Below, piece by piece: positions 1 through 11,100 of a DNA stretch of 64,000 nucleotides. Within the stretch, counting starts at the first letter, position 1. Each line of letters begins with the position of its first letter. A program made the position numbers and the translations under genes. The stretch covers positions 143,273 through 207,272 of the forward strand of contig NZ_WOTO01000006.1 of NCBI RefSeq assembly GCF_010993775.1, given 5' to 3'. Source of the stretch: Fodinicola feengrottensis (GTDB taxonomy: Bacteria; Actinomycetota; Actinomycetes; Mycobacteriales; HKI-0501). The notes under the pieces were generated by a model. The model did not search any database and was not told where the DNA came from. It worked only from the letters and a program-made list of their open reading frames with translations.

Positions 1-382
1 TCGACGTGAGAACGCCGGCGGACGTACGGCAATAGCGCCCGACCATCACGTTTTCCAGCGCGCTCATGTTGCCGAACAGCCGGATGTTCTGGAAAGTACG
101 CGCGACGCCTGCCCGGGTGACCGCGACCGGCTGCGGTTTGAGGGTTTTGCCGAGATACCGCACGGTGCCGCTGGTCGGCTTGTAAAGACCGGTGAGGCAG
201 TTGAAGAACGTCGTCTTGCCGGCGCCGTTGGGGCCGATCAGGCCGACGATCTCGCCTTCGTTGACGGAGAAGTTCACCTTGTTGACGGCCACCAGGCCAC
301 CGAACCGCATGGTGACGTCGGTGGCATCCAAGACGACCTGGCCGGCGACCGGTGACGATTTCTGCAGGGCGGGCGCGGTCAT
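1..382 (-). CDS. livG: Branched-chain amino acid ABC transporter, ATP-binding protein LivG (partial)
   Basis: Cytoplasmic ATPase of the Liv importer, which energises uptake of branched-chain amino acids or related substrates. Only the N-terminal ~127 residues are present; the rest lies beyond the window edge. The Walker A motif GPNGAGKTT (near residue 48) and the Q-loop region RTFQNIRLFG are clear and typical of LivG. The ATG at 380-382 overlaps the livM stop in an ATGA arrangement, which fixes the start and indicates translational coupling. It is the last visible gene of a livK-livH-livM-livG operon; a second ATPase (livF) would be expected just outside. Confidence 0.93.
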   Translation of the reverse strand, partial: MTAPALQKSSPVAGQVVLDATDVTMRFGGLVAVNKVNFSVNEGEIVGLIGPNGAGKTTFFNCLTGLYKPTSGTVRYLGKTLKPQPVAVTRAGVARTFQNIRLFGNMSALENVMVGRYCRTSAGVLTS

Positions 383-2087
383 GCTTTCGCCACCCCCACT
401 TGGTCCGTCAGCTCGGTGTCGGCCACCTGAGTGTCCAGCTCGGTCGCTAATTCCTCGTCCTCCTCATGCAGTTCCAGCTGCCGCCGCCGACTGGCGATCA
501 TGCCTTCGGGCCGGAACCGCATCATCACCACCAACAGCAGCCCGAAAAGCAGCAGCCGGTAGTCCGCGAAGAACCGGAGTTTCTCCGGCAGCAGCTTCAG
601 AATCGTGGCACCGAGCAGTACACCGCCGACCGTACCCATGCCGCCCCAGCACCACCGCGGCGAGCAGGAAGGCCGACTCCAGGAACTGGTATTGGTCCGG
701 TGTGACGGAAAAATCGTGGTGGGCCTTGATGGTGCCGGCGAGTCCGGCGAGGAACGCGCCGCCGGCGAAGGCCAGCAGCTTCAGGCCGAAGATGTTGATG
801 CCCATCGCCTCGGCGGCCCGTTCGTCCTCCCGGATCGCCACCCAGCCGCGGCCGATCCGCGAGTTGTTCAACCGGGCGAAGGCCAGCACGATGGCGCCGA
901 CCAGTACCAGCAGCAGGAAGTAGTAGTTCGCGAAGCGCCCCAGCACGATCCCGAAGACGGTGTGCGGCTGGCCGAAGTCAAAGCCGAAGAAGTTCAGGTC
1001 CGGGATCGACGGGATGCCGTTCGGGCCATGGGTCAGGTTCGGCCCGTTGGTCCCGTCCAGGTTGTTCATGGTGAGCCGGAAAATCTCCCCGAACGCCAAC
1101 GTCACGATGGCCAGGTAGTCACCGCTGACCCGCAGTGTCGGACTGCCGATGATCAGACCGAAACAGGCCGCGACCACCGCTCCGAAGACCATCACCACCA
1201 GGAACGGCGGGTGCAGCCGATGGTCGCGAAGGCGGAGTTGGAGAACATGGCGCCGACGTACGCGCCAGAGCCCAGGAAGGCGATGTATCCGAGGTCCAGC
1301 AGGCCGGCGAGGCCGACCACGATGTTCAGGCCGATCGCGGTGGCCGCGAAAATCAGCACCTGGGTCGCGATCGACATGTTGGCGTCGCTGCCGTTCTGGG
1401 TGAACGGGAAGGCGAAGGCGGCGACCACCGCGGCGAGCAGCGTCACCCGCCGGTAGTCGACGAACGCGTGGTTGAGGAAGCCGAGCAGCCCGAAGGCGCG
1501 GCAGATCAGCACCAGCCCGGTCACGAAGACCATGAAGCCGACGAAAACCCAGCCGTCGTCCTGGTTCAGCAGATATGCGCCGGCGAACAGCGCCAACGCG
1601 AGCGCGGCGGCGATCATCAGGATCTGAGCCCAGCCGGGCACGTTCCAGTTCAGCTTGGCTGGCGGCTCGGACGGCAGCGCGCGGCTGGCCACCAGCATCA
1701 GCAGTGAGCCGACCGCCGGCACCGCGATGCCCGGCTCCAGGTTCACCAAGCCACCGAGCTGGATGACGATCGAGGCGAGCATCATCCAGACGACGATCAC
1801 CGAGAAGATCGCGGTGGCGCGTACGCCGCCGCCGGCCCGCCCGGCAACGCACGGCGCAGCCCGGTCCGCTGGGTGATCAGGAACAGCACCCCGATCGCGC
1901 CCAGCGCGATCACCCAGTACTGCACGGGAGCGGGGTTGAAGTAGAGCGTCACGTCGCCGAGCAGGCTGCGGTCGTACGTCCAGCGCATGAAACCGCCGAG
2001 CAGTACGAGCAGGGTGCCGACCAGCGACAGTGGCCAGGCCAGTTTCCCGAATCTGGCTTGCAGGAAGGAGTCCAGTTTGGTGGTCAC
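379..2087 (-). CDS. livM: Branched-chain amino acid ABC transporter permease LivM (frameshifted)
   Basis: Inner-membrane permease of the Liv importer. Many hydrophobic segments and the LivM-family stretches NIVVGLAGLLDLGYIAF and LRVSGDYLAIVTLAFGEI are present, followed by the usual AREDE-type loop (here IREDERAAEAMGIN). The N-terminal part is longer than in enterobacterial LivM, as is common in actinobacteria. The chosen start is GTG at 2085-2087, overlapping the livH stop. The reading frame breaks near 1835, 1210 and 640, but the protein continues in frame-shifted register each time, so the breaks look like sequence errors. A charged acidic tail (EEDEELATELD) ends the protein before the ATGA junction with livG. 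Confidence 0.9.
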
Positions 2088-3036
2088 GCGCGGTCCACCA
2101 CCCGGGCACCGAGCAGTCCTTGCGGCCGGAACACCAGCACCAGGATCAGGATCGCGAAGGCCCACACGTCTTTCCACGCGCTGCCACCGAACCGGCCGGG
2201 GATGTACTGGGTGGCCCATGGTTTTCCACCAGGCCCAGTACGAGGCCGCCGACGACCGCGCCGTAAATGTTGCCGATGCCACCGAGCACCGCGGCGGTGA
2301 ACGCCTTCAGGCCGGCCAGGAAGCCCATCCGGAAGTCGATGTTGGTGTTGATCAGGCCGTGCGCGATGCCGGCGATCGCGGCCAGTCCGCCGCCCAGCAT
2401 GAACGCGATGACGATGATCCGGTCGACGTTGATGCCCATCAGGCGGGCGGTGTCCGGGTCCTGCGACACGGCCTGCATGGCCCGGCCGGTCTTGGTCCGG
2501 TTGATGAAGTAGTAGAGGAAGATCGTGCAGATCACCAGTGCGGACAGGGTGAAGATGGACGAGCGCTGGACCAGCACGCCAGCCACGTTGATCGGCGTAC
2601 CGGTCACCACGTCGATCTGCGGGAACGGCAGCGCCTGGGTGGCGTCCGGGAAACCGGGGATGTCACCGTAGAAGAGCCGTACGGCCTCCTGCAGGAACAC
2701 CGAGACGCCGATCGCGGTGATCAGCGGGGCGAGCCGGGGAGCGTTGCGCAGCGGTCGGTACGCGACGCGTTCCATCAGGACCGCGACGCCCATCGAACCG
2801 CCGATCGCGGCCAGGATCATGAACGGGAAAACCCACAGAGCGGTGTTGTCCTTGAACAGCGCCAGCCACACCGTGAGACTGCTGAACGCGCCGATCATGA
2901 AGACTTCGCCGTGCGCGAAGTTGATGAGTTGGATGATGCCGTAAACAACCGTGTATCCGACCGCGATGAGCGCGTAAAGCGCGCCCAGCGACAGCCCGTT
3001 CACGAGTTGCTGGAGCAGCTGCTCCACTGCCTGCAC
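2084..3036 (-). CDS. livH: Branched-chain amino acid ABC transporter permease LivH (frameshifted)
   Basis: Second membrane permease of the Liv importer. The N-terminus VNGLSLGALYALIAVGYTVV and the GIIQLINFAHGEVFMIGAF segment are diagnostic of LivH. About 290 residues form roughly eight hydrophobic segments. Near 2222 the frame breaks; the other frame supplies the expected C-terminus (WATQYIPGRFGG then FRPQGLLG) and ends at a TGA overlapping the livM GTG by four bases. The ATG at 3034-3036 is followed directly by family-typical sequence. It lies downstream of livK across an 89-base gap holding a strong hairpin. Confidence 0.92.
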
Positions 3037-3088
3037 GTGTGACCTCCGTGGGTTGAGCCCTGGTGGGGCCTCCCGCTGATGGCGGACA

Positions 3089-3115
3089 AAGGGCCGGGCG
3101 CGTGGCCCGGCCCTT
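3089..3115 (-). terminator. Hairpin between livK and livH
   Basis: A perfect 11-bp stem (3089-3099 pairing with 3105-3115) with a 5-base loop lies 11 bases after the livK stop and about 50 bases before the livH start. There is only a two-base T stretch after it on the minus strand. It resembles the GC-rich hairpins that trim or partly terminate transcripts after the periplasmic binding-protein gene of ABC operons, leaving livK in excess over the permeases. Function is inferred. Confidence 0.55.
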
Positions 3116-3126
3116 CGCTACGAGAG

Positions 3127-4351
3127 TTAGTCCTTGAATTCCCCGGTGTTGACGCCCTTCCAAGCCGTGCCGTCGACCTTGTAGACGGTCAGCGTCTTGT
3201 TGGTGGTGTCGCCGTACTGGTCGAAGGCGACCTGGCCGGAGACACCGGCGAAGGACACCTTCGAGAGCGCGTCGATGGTCGCCTGCCGGGCCGACTTGGC
3301 GTCGGTCGCGTTGGCCAGCGAGGTCTTCAGCGCGGCGATAACAGCGTTGGCCGCGTCGAAGGCGTACGCACCGTACGAGGAGTTGTCACCCTTGTAGCCA
3401 CCGGCGGTGTAGTCGGAGACGTACTTCTTGGCAGCCGGCAGCTGGTCCAGCGGCGCGCCGACCGAGGTGGCGAAGTTGCCAGGCGCGGCGTTGCCGGCCA
3501 GCGTCAGGTAGTCCTTGGAGTACATGCCGTCGCCGCCCATCAGCGGGATCGACAGGCCGGCGGACTTCATCTGCTGGGTCAGCGGACCGGACTGCGGGTA
3601 TTCGCCGCCGTAGTAGAGCAGTTGCGGCCCGCTCGGCTTGATCTTGGAGACGACGGCGCTGTAGTTCTTGTCGTCCGGGTTGATCGTCTGCGCCGAGACG
3701 ATGGTGCCACCGAGCTTCTTGAACTCCTCGGTGAAGGTCTGCACCAGGCCCTGGCCGTAGGTCTTCTTGTCGTGCACGGTGGCGACCTTGGTCAGGTGCA
3801 GCGTGTTGTAGACGTACCGGGCCGCGAACGGGCCCTGCACGGCGTCCGTGGTGCAGGTGCGGAAGTAGTTGGCGTACGGCCGCTTTTTTTTTCGTCGTCG
3901 CCCAGGTGGCGCCCTGCGTCAGGCTCGGGTTGGTGTTGGCCGGCGACACCTCGGCGACCTTGGCCGCGGAGAGCACTGGCTGCACGTTCTGCGCCACGCT
4001 GGAGTTCAGCGTGCCGACCACCGCGACGACCTGGTTGTCGGAGGCGAGTTTGGTGGCCGCGTTCTTGCCGACGTCGGGGTTGGCCTGGTCGTCCTGGTCA
4101 TCGAGCTGAAGGGTCCAGCCGGGGATGGCCTTGGCGTCGTTGGCCTGCTTGATGGCGAGGTTGACCGAGTCCCGGATGCCCTGGCCGATAGCCGACAGGT
4201 CACCCGAAAGCGGGGCGATGACGCCGATTTTGGCGATTTTGCCGCCGGTGCTGCCGGACCCGCTGTCGCCGCTGCGGCTGCCGCATGCGGTCAGTGCCAG
4301 CGCCGAGACGGCGAGCACCGCCCCCACGCGGACCATTACACGATGGTGCAC
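3127..4351 (-). CDS. livK: Branched-chain amino acid ABC transporter substrate-binding lipoprotein LivK (frameshifted)
   Basis: Extracytoplasmic substrate-binding lipoprotein that delivers ligand to LivHM. A signal peptide ends in the lipobox LTAC with Cys23 as the lipidation site, followed by a Ser/Gly-rich linker and a type I periplasmic fold beginning KIGVIAPLSGDLSAIGQGI. Motifs such as LDDQDDQANPDVG and NYSAVVSKIK are family-typical. The start is GTG at 4349-4351, six bases after a strong GGAGGGGAACC site. A run of nine Ts near 3884-3892 shifts the frame at WATTKK; the remainder continues to 3127. First gene of the liv operon, with its own upstream region shared with the divergent penicillin-binding protein. 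Confidence 0.93.
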
Positions 4352-4855
4352 TTTGGTTCCCCTCCAGATGTCAGCGGACGGGATTTCCCCTGCCGCAGGT
4401 GGCCCGAAAATAGACCATCGACAGGGCCTACGTCCGCTCTTTGCCGAGTGTTGCCGTGGGAAATGGCCGTCCGGCTGGTCCTAACGTGTCAGTACAGTCG
4501 CCCTTAACGTGTTAGTACGTCCGGCCGAAATCCGGGTGAAACATGCCGGACCGTAGTCGATTTCCCGTACTGTAAAGGGTCCTGGCAGGGACAGGACGTC
4601 GGCTAACCCTTTTGAATGTCGCTCTTGTACCGCTAGAGATGGAATGTCGCTAAAGAGCGTCCACGTTTTGGGAAAAAGATTACCCCCGGGCGTGTTGCGC
4701 GTACGAGCCGCATTTCTCTTTTGTCGATCGCGGTGTCCATGGCGCTCGACAAGTGGCTCAGTCGTACGCCTCGACTGGACCGGTCCCGGACACTTGGCAC
4801 CGAGCGGATCCACCGGTTGCCGGCGCCGGCGGCCGATGACACGTAGGCTGTCGAG
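4352..4855. promoter_or_regulatory. Divergent intergenic region livK / class A PBP
   Basis: About 500 bases without a convincing gene separate the divergent livK and PBP genes. It holds the livK ribosome binding site and two direct copies of a TAACGTGTYAGTAC element at 4482-4495 and 4505-4518. Local composition around 4490-4640 is more AT-rich than the flanking genes, as expected for promoters. No riboswitch-like structure was recognised. Confidence 0.6.
4482..4518. repeat. Pair of direct TAACGTGTYAGTAC repeats, possible operator
   Basis: Copies at 4482-4495 and 4505-4518 agree at 13 of 14 positions and start 23 bases apart, about two helical turns. Direct repeats at helical spacing upstream of a transporter gene are commonly operator half-sites. 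They lie 130-170 bases upstream of the livK start and about 340 bases before the PBP start, so liv regulation is more likely. The binding protein is unknown. Confidence 0.45.
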
Positions 4856-7253
4856 GTGGCGCGAGGACTCAAACGCGGTCTGTTGTCCAGCTTGGCATCG
4901 CTGCTTTTGTGCGGCCTGCTTGCCGGAGTGGTGGTGGCTGCCGCCGCCTTCCCGATAGTGGCGGTCACCGGCCTGAGCGCCAAGGCCGGTGCCCAGATGT
5001 TCGAGTCGCTGCCGAGCACGCTGCAAACCGTGCAGCTGCCGCAGACCACGAAGATCCTGACGTCCGACGGGAAGTACGTCACCTCGTTGTACGTGCAGGA
5101 CCGGGTGGCGGTGCCGCTGTCGTCGGTGCCGGTCGCCGTCCAGCACGCCGTGGTGGCCACCGAGGACACCCGGTTCTACGAGCACCACGGCGTCGACCTG
5201 AAGGGCATCATCCGCGCGTTCGTTCGTGGCCAACCAGCAGGCCGGCGGTGCGTCGCAGGGCGCGTCCACGCTGACCCAGCAGTATGTCCGGCAGGAGCTG
5301 ATCCTGGCCGCCAAGACCCCGCAGGAGCGGCAGCAGGCCACCGAGGTCACCATCGGCCGCAAGCTGCGGGAGGCGCGGCTCGCGATCGCGCTGGAAAAGC
5401 AGTACAGCAAGGCGCAAATCCTGGAGCGCTATCTGAACATCGTCTACTTTGGACACGGCGCGTACGGCATCGCCCAGGCCGCCCAGCGGTATTTCTCCAA
5501 GTCCGTCGACCAACTCACGCTGAGCGAGTCGGCGATGCTGGCCGGCTTCATCAAAAGCCCAACGTATTACCCTGCCCACCCGGTGCCGGCCGAGCAGCGC
5601 CGCGACTTCGTGTTGCAGCGAATGAAAGACCTGAACTTCGTCACCGCCCCGCAGTTGGCCGACGCGCTTGCGCATCCGCCGACGATGCACCCGTACACGA
5701 CCCCCAACTCGTGCTTCGACAACGGTTCCATCACCACCGGGAACAACTGGGGTTTCAGCTGCGACTACCTGCGGATCTGGGCCGAGCAGCAGCCGGCTTT
5801 CGGGGCCACCCCGGAGGAACGCTGGAACAACCTGCAGACCGGCGGCTACACGATCAAGCTGGGGCTGGATTCCCAGATGCAGGCCATCGCGCAGGACGTG
5901 GTGAACAGCCGCGGCACGTCGATGGACAGCAGGCTCGCGCAGGGCATCGTGCTGATCCAACCCGGCACCGGTCAGATCAAGGCGATGGCCATCAACCGGC
6001 TCTTCGGTGTCCCACCGCAGGGATCCGGGCCGGACCGGCAGTCCGAATACACCCAGAACCCGCTGTTGACCGGTGATCCAGCCAATGGCGGGCGGAGCAC
6101 CGGCTATCCGTCCGGGTCGACCTTCAAGATGTTCACCATGCTCGCCGCGCTGAACCAGGACAAGCCGCTGTCGACCGCTTTCTACGCCCCGCAGACGTAC
6201 GTGTCGAATGTGCCGGCCACGGGACACAGCAGCTGCGACGGCAAATACTGCGCGCAGAACGCCAGCAAGGGGATGACCGGCCGGCAGAACATGTGGACCG
6301 GTTTCGGCTCCTCGGTGAACACGTATTTCGTGCAGCTCGAGCAGCAGGTCGGCGCCGCGAACGTGGCCCAGATGGCGGCCAAGGTGGGCATCTCGTTCTT
6401 TCCCGGCGCCAAAACCAAGGCCGCCCCGACCGGGGTGAACAGCCTCGCGCAGATCGTCCGGGAGGGCAACGGGCGGGCCCAGCGGTTGTCGCTCACCCTC
6501 GGTCAGGGCAGTGACACCTGGCCGCTTTACATGGCCAACGCGTACGCCACAGTGGCCGCTCACGGCAAATACTGCGAGCCCACGCCGGTGCAGTCGATCA
6601 CCGGACCCGACGGCAAGGCGCTGGACGTGGGCAACCCGAAGTGCTCGCAGGTGATTCCGGCCGGGGTCGCGGACGCGGCTACCGACGCGGCCCGCTGCCC
6701 CATTGGCCAGTCACCGCTGACCGGCTCCTGCAGCAACGGTTTCGGTCCGACCGGCGGCAGCGTCGGCGACCGGCTGGACCCGCGGCCAGCGGCCGGCAAG
6801 ACCGGCTCGACGCCGGGCAACAAGCAGTTGTGGTTCGCCGGCTTCGTCCCGCAGCTGGCCGGGGCGTCGTTCTCCACCGACCCGGACACCCCCCACGGCG
6901 ACTACGACCAGGGTGACACCAGAGTCGCCAACGACATCTTCAGCAGCACGATGGCCCGGGTCACCGACGGCATGGACGAGCAGAATTTCGATGCCCCGCC
7001 GGACGATCTCGTCTCCGGTGGCATCGACGACGAGTCCGCGAACACCGGTCAGGACCAGAACCCCCGACCGACCCGAACAACCCGAACAACCCGAACAAGC
7101 CCAAGCCGCACCGGTCCGCGAACCCGCCGACCGGCCACGGCGCCGGCTTCGAACTGCCCGGCGGCCACCTGCCGCCCATCCAGCCGCCGACCTTCGCCGT
7201 CACCGGCTTCAACACCTTTCGCCCGCCGCCGTACGACTGGCCGGGTCACCTGA
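4856..7253 (+). CDS. Class A penicillin-binding protein, transglycosylase/transpeptidase (frameshifted)
   Basis: Bifunctional peptidoglycan synthase anchored by an N-terminal membrane helix (residues ~8-35). The glycosyltransferase domain shows TEDTRFYEHHGVD with catalytic Glu near residue 102 and GASTLTQQYVRQ near 137. The transpeptidase domain has all three motifs: PSGSTFKM with the active Ser near 418, SSVN near 485, and KTGST near 648. Start GTG at 4856 (MARGLKRG). A four-base duplication (TTCG) near 5221-5229 breaks the frame between IIRAF and VANQQ. Near 7062 another shift probably occurs, since a different frame encodes an Asn/Pro-rich tail (PTDPNNPNNPNKPKP) that would read on to about 7318; the true end is therefore uncertain. 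Converges with the papain-like protease gene. Confidence 0.93.
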
Positions 7254-7265
7254 CCAGGAGCCGTC

Positions 7266-8086
7266 TTAGTGGATCAGATTGTGTAGTACGTAGACCGAAT
7301 CCACGTCTGCTGAGCTGACGAAACTCCAAGGCGCGGTGGCGAAGCCGTTCGCGCCCCAGCCGGTGCCCCAGCTGTTTTCGAACTTGAAGCCGTTCGCGTC
7401 GTAGCCGATGACGACGACGGTGTGGCCGCCGGTGACCGGGTCGGTGCCGTCGCCGCCGGGGGAGTAGACGTCGTCGTCCGCGGTGACGTAGTCGAAGCTC
7501 TGCCGAACCCGGAAGGCGACGACCACCGCCTGGCCCTGGACGACCGCCGATTCGATGGCCTGCTGCAGGGTGCCGTCCAGAGGAAGGGTGCTATAGCTGG
7601 AAATCCGATAATGGGCGGCGTTCTGCCGCTGCGCCGCGGTGGGCTGGGTGGTGTAGTCGAAATCGCCCTGGGGATAGTCGGCTTTGGTGTCTATTCCCTG
7701 GTCCTGCTCCATTCCAGGCTGGTGGTCACCGCGGTGTCCCGGTTGCGGCCCTTCACGATCTGGGCGTAGACATACATTGGTTCCATTGGCGCGCCGGTCA
7801 GATGTTGTTCGTTCATCAGCAGCCCGTACGCGGTGTAGCCAGTGGCCCAGGTGGGGCAGGAGTTGACCGGTCCCTGGTCGCCGGCCGGCGGCGCGAACTG
7901 GCTCAGGTCGTAGCTGGCCGGCGGGCTCGCCAGTGGCACGACCGGCGTTTTGTTCGTACGCGCCGAAATCGCCCGTTCGGCCGACACGTCCAGGCCGTGG
8001 CCATGGCGTACGACCGGACGGATCGCCGCCGCGGCACTCACCGGCAGGGCCAGTACGAGCGCCGCCGCTATCAGTGCTGTCCTCAT
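7266..8086 (-). CDS. Secreted papain-like (C1A) cysteine protease (frameshifted)
   Basis: A signal peptide (MRTALIAAALVLALPVSAAA) precedes a short propeptide and a C1A peptidase core. The oxyanion Gln and catalytic Cys lie in GDQGPVNSCPTWATGYTAY, the catalytic His in GGHTVVVIGYD, and the Asn in FENSWGTGWGANGF, so the active site is complete. The ATG at 8084-8086 follows an AGGAGA site. The frame breaks near 7705 (SLEW / EQDQGID), consistent with one missing G. The gene sits 26 bases after the RHS protein on the same strand, where polymorphic-toxin loci usually hold an immunity gene. It may process the RHS protein or be a separate effector; both are inference. Confidence 0.85.
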
Positions 8087-8112
8087 GGCTCTCCTTTGTC
8101 CGCAGCGAAAAG

Positions 8113-11100
8113 TCAGTGTTCTTCGGGCTTGTGGCGGATCTTGTCGATGAACGGGAACCCGGCCGCCGCCCAGTTCCACACGTTCACCAACACCCAGCCG
8201 GCGGTCCGCTTCATATCCCCTCGCTCGGCCGCCTCGGTGACGAACTTCTCCGCAACGCGGTCGAAAGCCATCCCGCCGACGCCGCTCGCGACGCCCGCTA
8301 TCCCGAGGACGCAACTGGCGGGCTCGTGATGCGTACACGCGTAGGCGGTGTCGGCGGCTCCCAACACAAGACCCGCTACCGCGATGCCGAAGGCGATGGT
8401 GCCGAGGACTTCCCAGCCAAGGGAGACCGCGACGGCACCGATCAGGATGGAGCCGACTCCGGTGCCGATCTCGATCACGGTGCGGTTGTTCCAGATCGCG
8501 TCCCACGCCTGCTGGAGATCCTGGCCCAGCGACTGCTGCGCACTCAGCCCGGTCGGGTCCACCAGGTCGGTCGGCTGCTCGCCGGTGTACGCGTAGAGAT
8601 CCGTGTCGCCGCCAGCGAAACCGATCGGGTCGGGGCTCAGGAAGCGCTGGGTGCTCGTCGAGTAGTAGCGTGCGCGGTTGAAATACAGCCCGTTGCCGTC
8701 GTTTTTCCCGGCCGGCGAACTGGGTCGGGTTGCCGCCGTCGTCGCCACTTTCGGTGGTCGCCCCAAAAGGCTCGTACGTGTAATGCCCGTTGACCTGGCC
8801 GGAGCCGTCCGCCACGCCGATGGTGCTGCCCAGCGCGTCGGTCAGCAGCGACCGGGTGGCGCCGTTGGACGTACGCGCGAAAACCTCGTCGGTCGCGCCG
8901 GTCAGCATCGAGGCGGACACCGATCCACCGGTCAGCTCTTCGACGGCGTTGGTGCCGTCGTAAAGATATCCGGTCGTCCCAGCGGCGGTGGTTTTCCCAG
9001 TCCTGCGGCCCAATCCGTCGTACGCGTACGACGTCGTCTGGCCGCTGTTCGCGGTGCTCGCCAGCTGTCCGCGCGCATCCCAGGTGTATTGCGTCGAGCC
9101 GTCCGAGGTCAGGTTCCCGTTCGGGTCGTACGTGTAGCCGGTGTTGGTCAGCTCGTTGGCCGCGTTGTAGGTGGCCGGTCCGGACGCGGCCGGGATCGTC
9201 GTACGAGCGAACTTCCGCCCATGCTCGTCACCCGGCCGGCACCGTCGTACGCATAGGAAAGATCACCCAGCGAGGAACCGGCCAGCGCGTACGAAATGCC
9301 GGAGACCTGGTTGGCCGCGTCGTAGCCGTACGTCTGAGTGACACCGTCCGGAAATGTCAGCGAGCTTCGCCGGCCGACGGTGTCATATCCCATCGTGACG
9401 CTGGTCGAACCCTGCGTCTGGTTGGTCAGGTCACCGTCGGCGTTGTACGTGTAAGTGACCGGGGCCTGGCCGGCGACCGTCATGCCGGTGCGATGGTTGG
9501 CCGCGTCGTATCCGTAGTCGACCTGACCGGTCGGCGTGGTCGTACGAGTCAGTCGGTCGAGGCCGTCGTAAACGTCGGAAATGGTGCCACTGACCGAATC
9601 CGTGATCGACGTGACCCGGCTGCCGGCGTCATATCCGTAGCCAATCGTGCCGCCGGAACCGCTGAACCGCGTCGTGGTCAGCCGCCCCAGCGCGTCGTAA
9701 TCCGACGTGGTCTGCTGGCCGTCCGGCGTCGTCAGGGAGGTACGGTTGCCGGCCGCGTCATATCCGTACGTGGTGACGTGGTTCAGCGGATCTGTCATCG
9801 ACGTCCGGCGGTTTTCCGCGTCGTACGCATAGGAAGTGGCGTTGCCGCGTGGATCGGTGACGCTCGTGACGTTGTTGTCGCCGTCGTACGCGATCGTCGT
9901 CGCCTGCCCCAGCGGGTCCGTGGTCGACACCGTCCGACTGTCCGCGTCGAAGCCGAGGGCGGTGGTCGCGCCGGTCGGGTCGGTGCTGCTCACCACCCGT
10001 CCGGCCGCGTCGACGATCTGCCGTTGCACCCGGCCAAGCTGGTCGGTGGTCGTGGCCAGATCGCCAAGCACATAGCCGTACGAGACCGTGTGGCCGAGCG
10101 CGTCGGTGGTCTTGATCGGCATGCCGGTGGCATCGCTGTCGATCGTGACGGTTCGCGACATCGCGTCAGTCACCGTGGTGAGCGCGCCGTCGGCTCGGTA
10201 GGCGTAGACGGTGTTTCGGCCGAGCCAGCCAGTCGGTCGTTTTGCTGAGCTGGTCATAAGGACCCTGATAGGTGAAGCTCTCCGTTCGCGCCGACGACGT
10301 GCCGGCGAGCTGAGTGACGGTGGCGACATTTCCGTACGGGTCATAGCTGACGTCCGTACGACGGCCAAGGGCGTCGGTGGCGCTGGTCGGCAGGTTGGTG
10401 ACGGGATCGCGCGCGACCGTGATGGTCTGCGCGAGTGGATTGCCGTAAGCGCTGGTGTCGCTGGTGGAATAGCCGCGGGAGTTGAACGTCATCCGGCGGA
10501 CGTTGCCGCGTTGGTCGGTCAACCTGGTCTCGACGAGTTTGTCCGCCGCGTCGGTCGTGTAGGCGAACTGGAAGGTGCTGCCGTCGCCGAGCGTCTGCGT
10601 ACTCACCCGGCCGGCCGAGTCGTACGTGTCGGTCAGGTATGTCGTCCCGCGGCCGTCCTTGGCGGTCGCCAGCCGGCCCTGCGGGTCGTACGTGTAGGAC
10701 GACACATCGCCGGTTGGGCTGGTGACAGTGGCGAGGTGGCCTTTCGTGTCGTACGTGTAGGAAACGGATCGGCCGGTGTTGTCCTGCGCGCGGGTGATGC
10801 GGCGGAGCCGGTCGGTGCTGAACTTGATCCACCGGCCGTTGGGTGAGGTGACCTGGCTGAGTGGCCCGTTCGCGAGCGGATCGCCCTGCTCGTCGGAGCC
10901 GCCCGGACCGCGGGTGATGGTGATCGTGTTGCCATAGCGGTCCCGGATCGCCTGCAGCGGCGCGTCCTCACCGAAGACCAGCGAGCTGCCATCGCGCAGT
11001 CGTACGTCGAAACCGTTTCCGTTCCACACCAACACAGATCCGCTGAACTGGGTCGGCGTGGGCTGTGCCGCGAAGACGGCGTCCTGGTAGTCGGCATTGC

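Noticed and set aside
5208..6563. Long minus-strand frame opposite the penicillin-binding protein
   Set aside because: GC-rich shadow of a well-supported gene; no domain pattern, Arg/Gly/His-rich composition.
9140..10400. Repetitive YD-type coding sequence looking like a tandem DNA repeat or CRISPR
   Set aside because: The repetition is of RHS protein motifs with divergent DNA; there is no constant repeat-spacer pattern.
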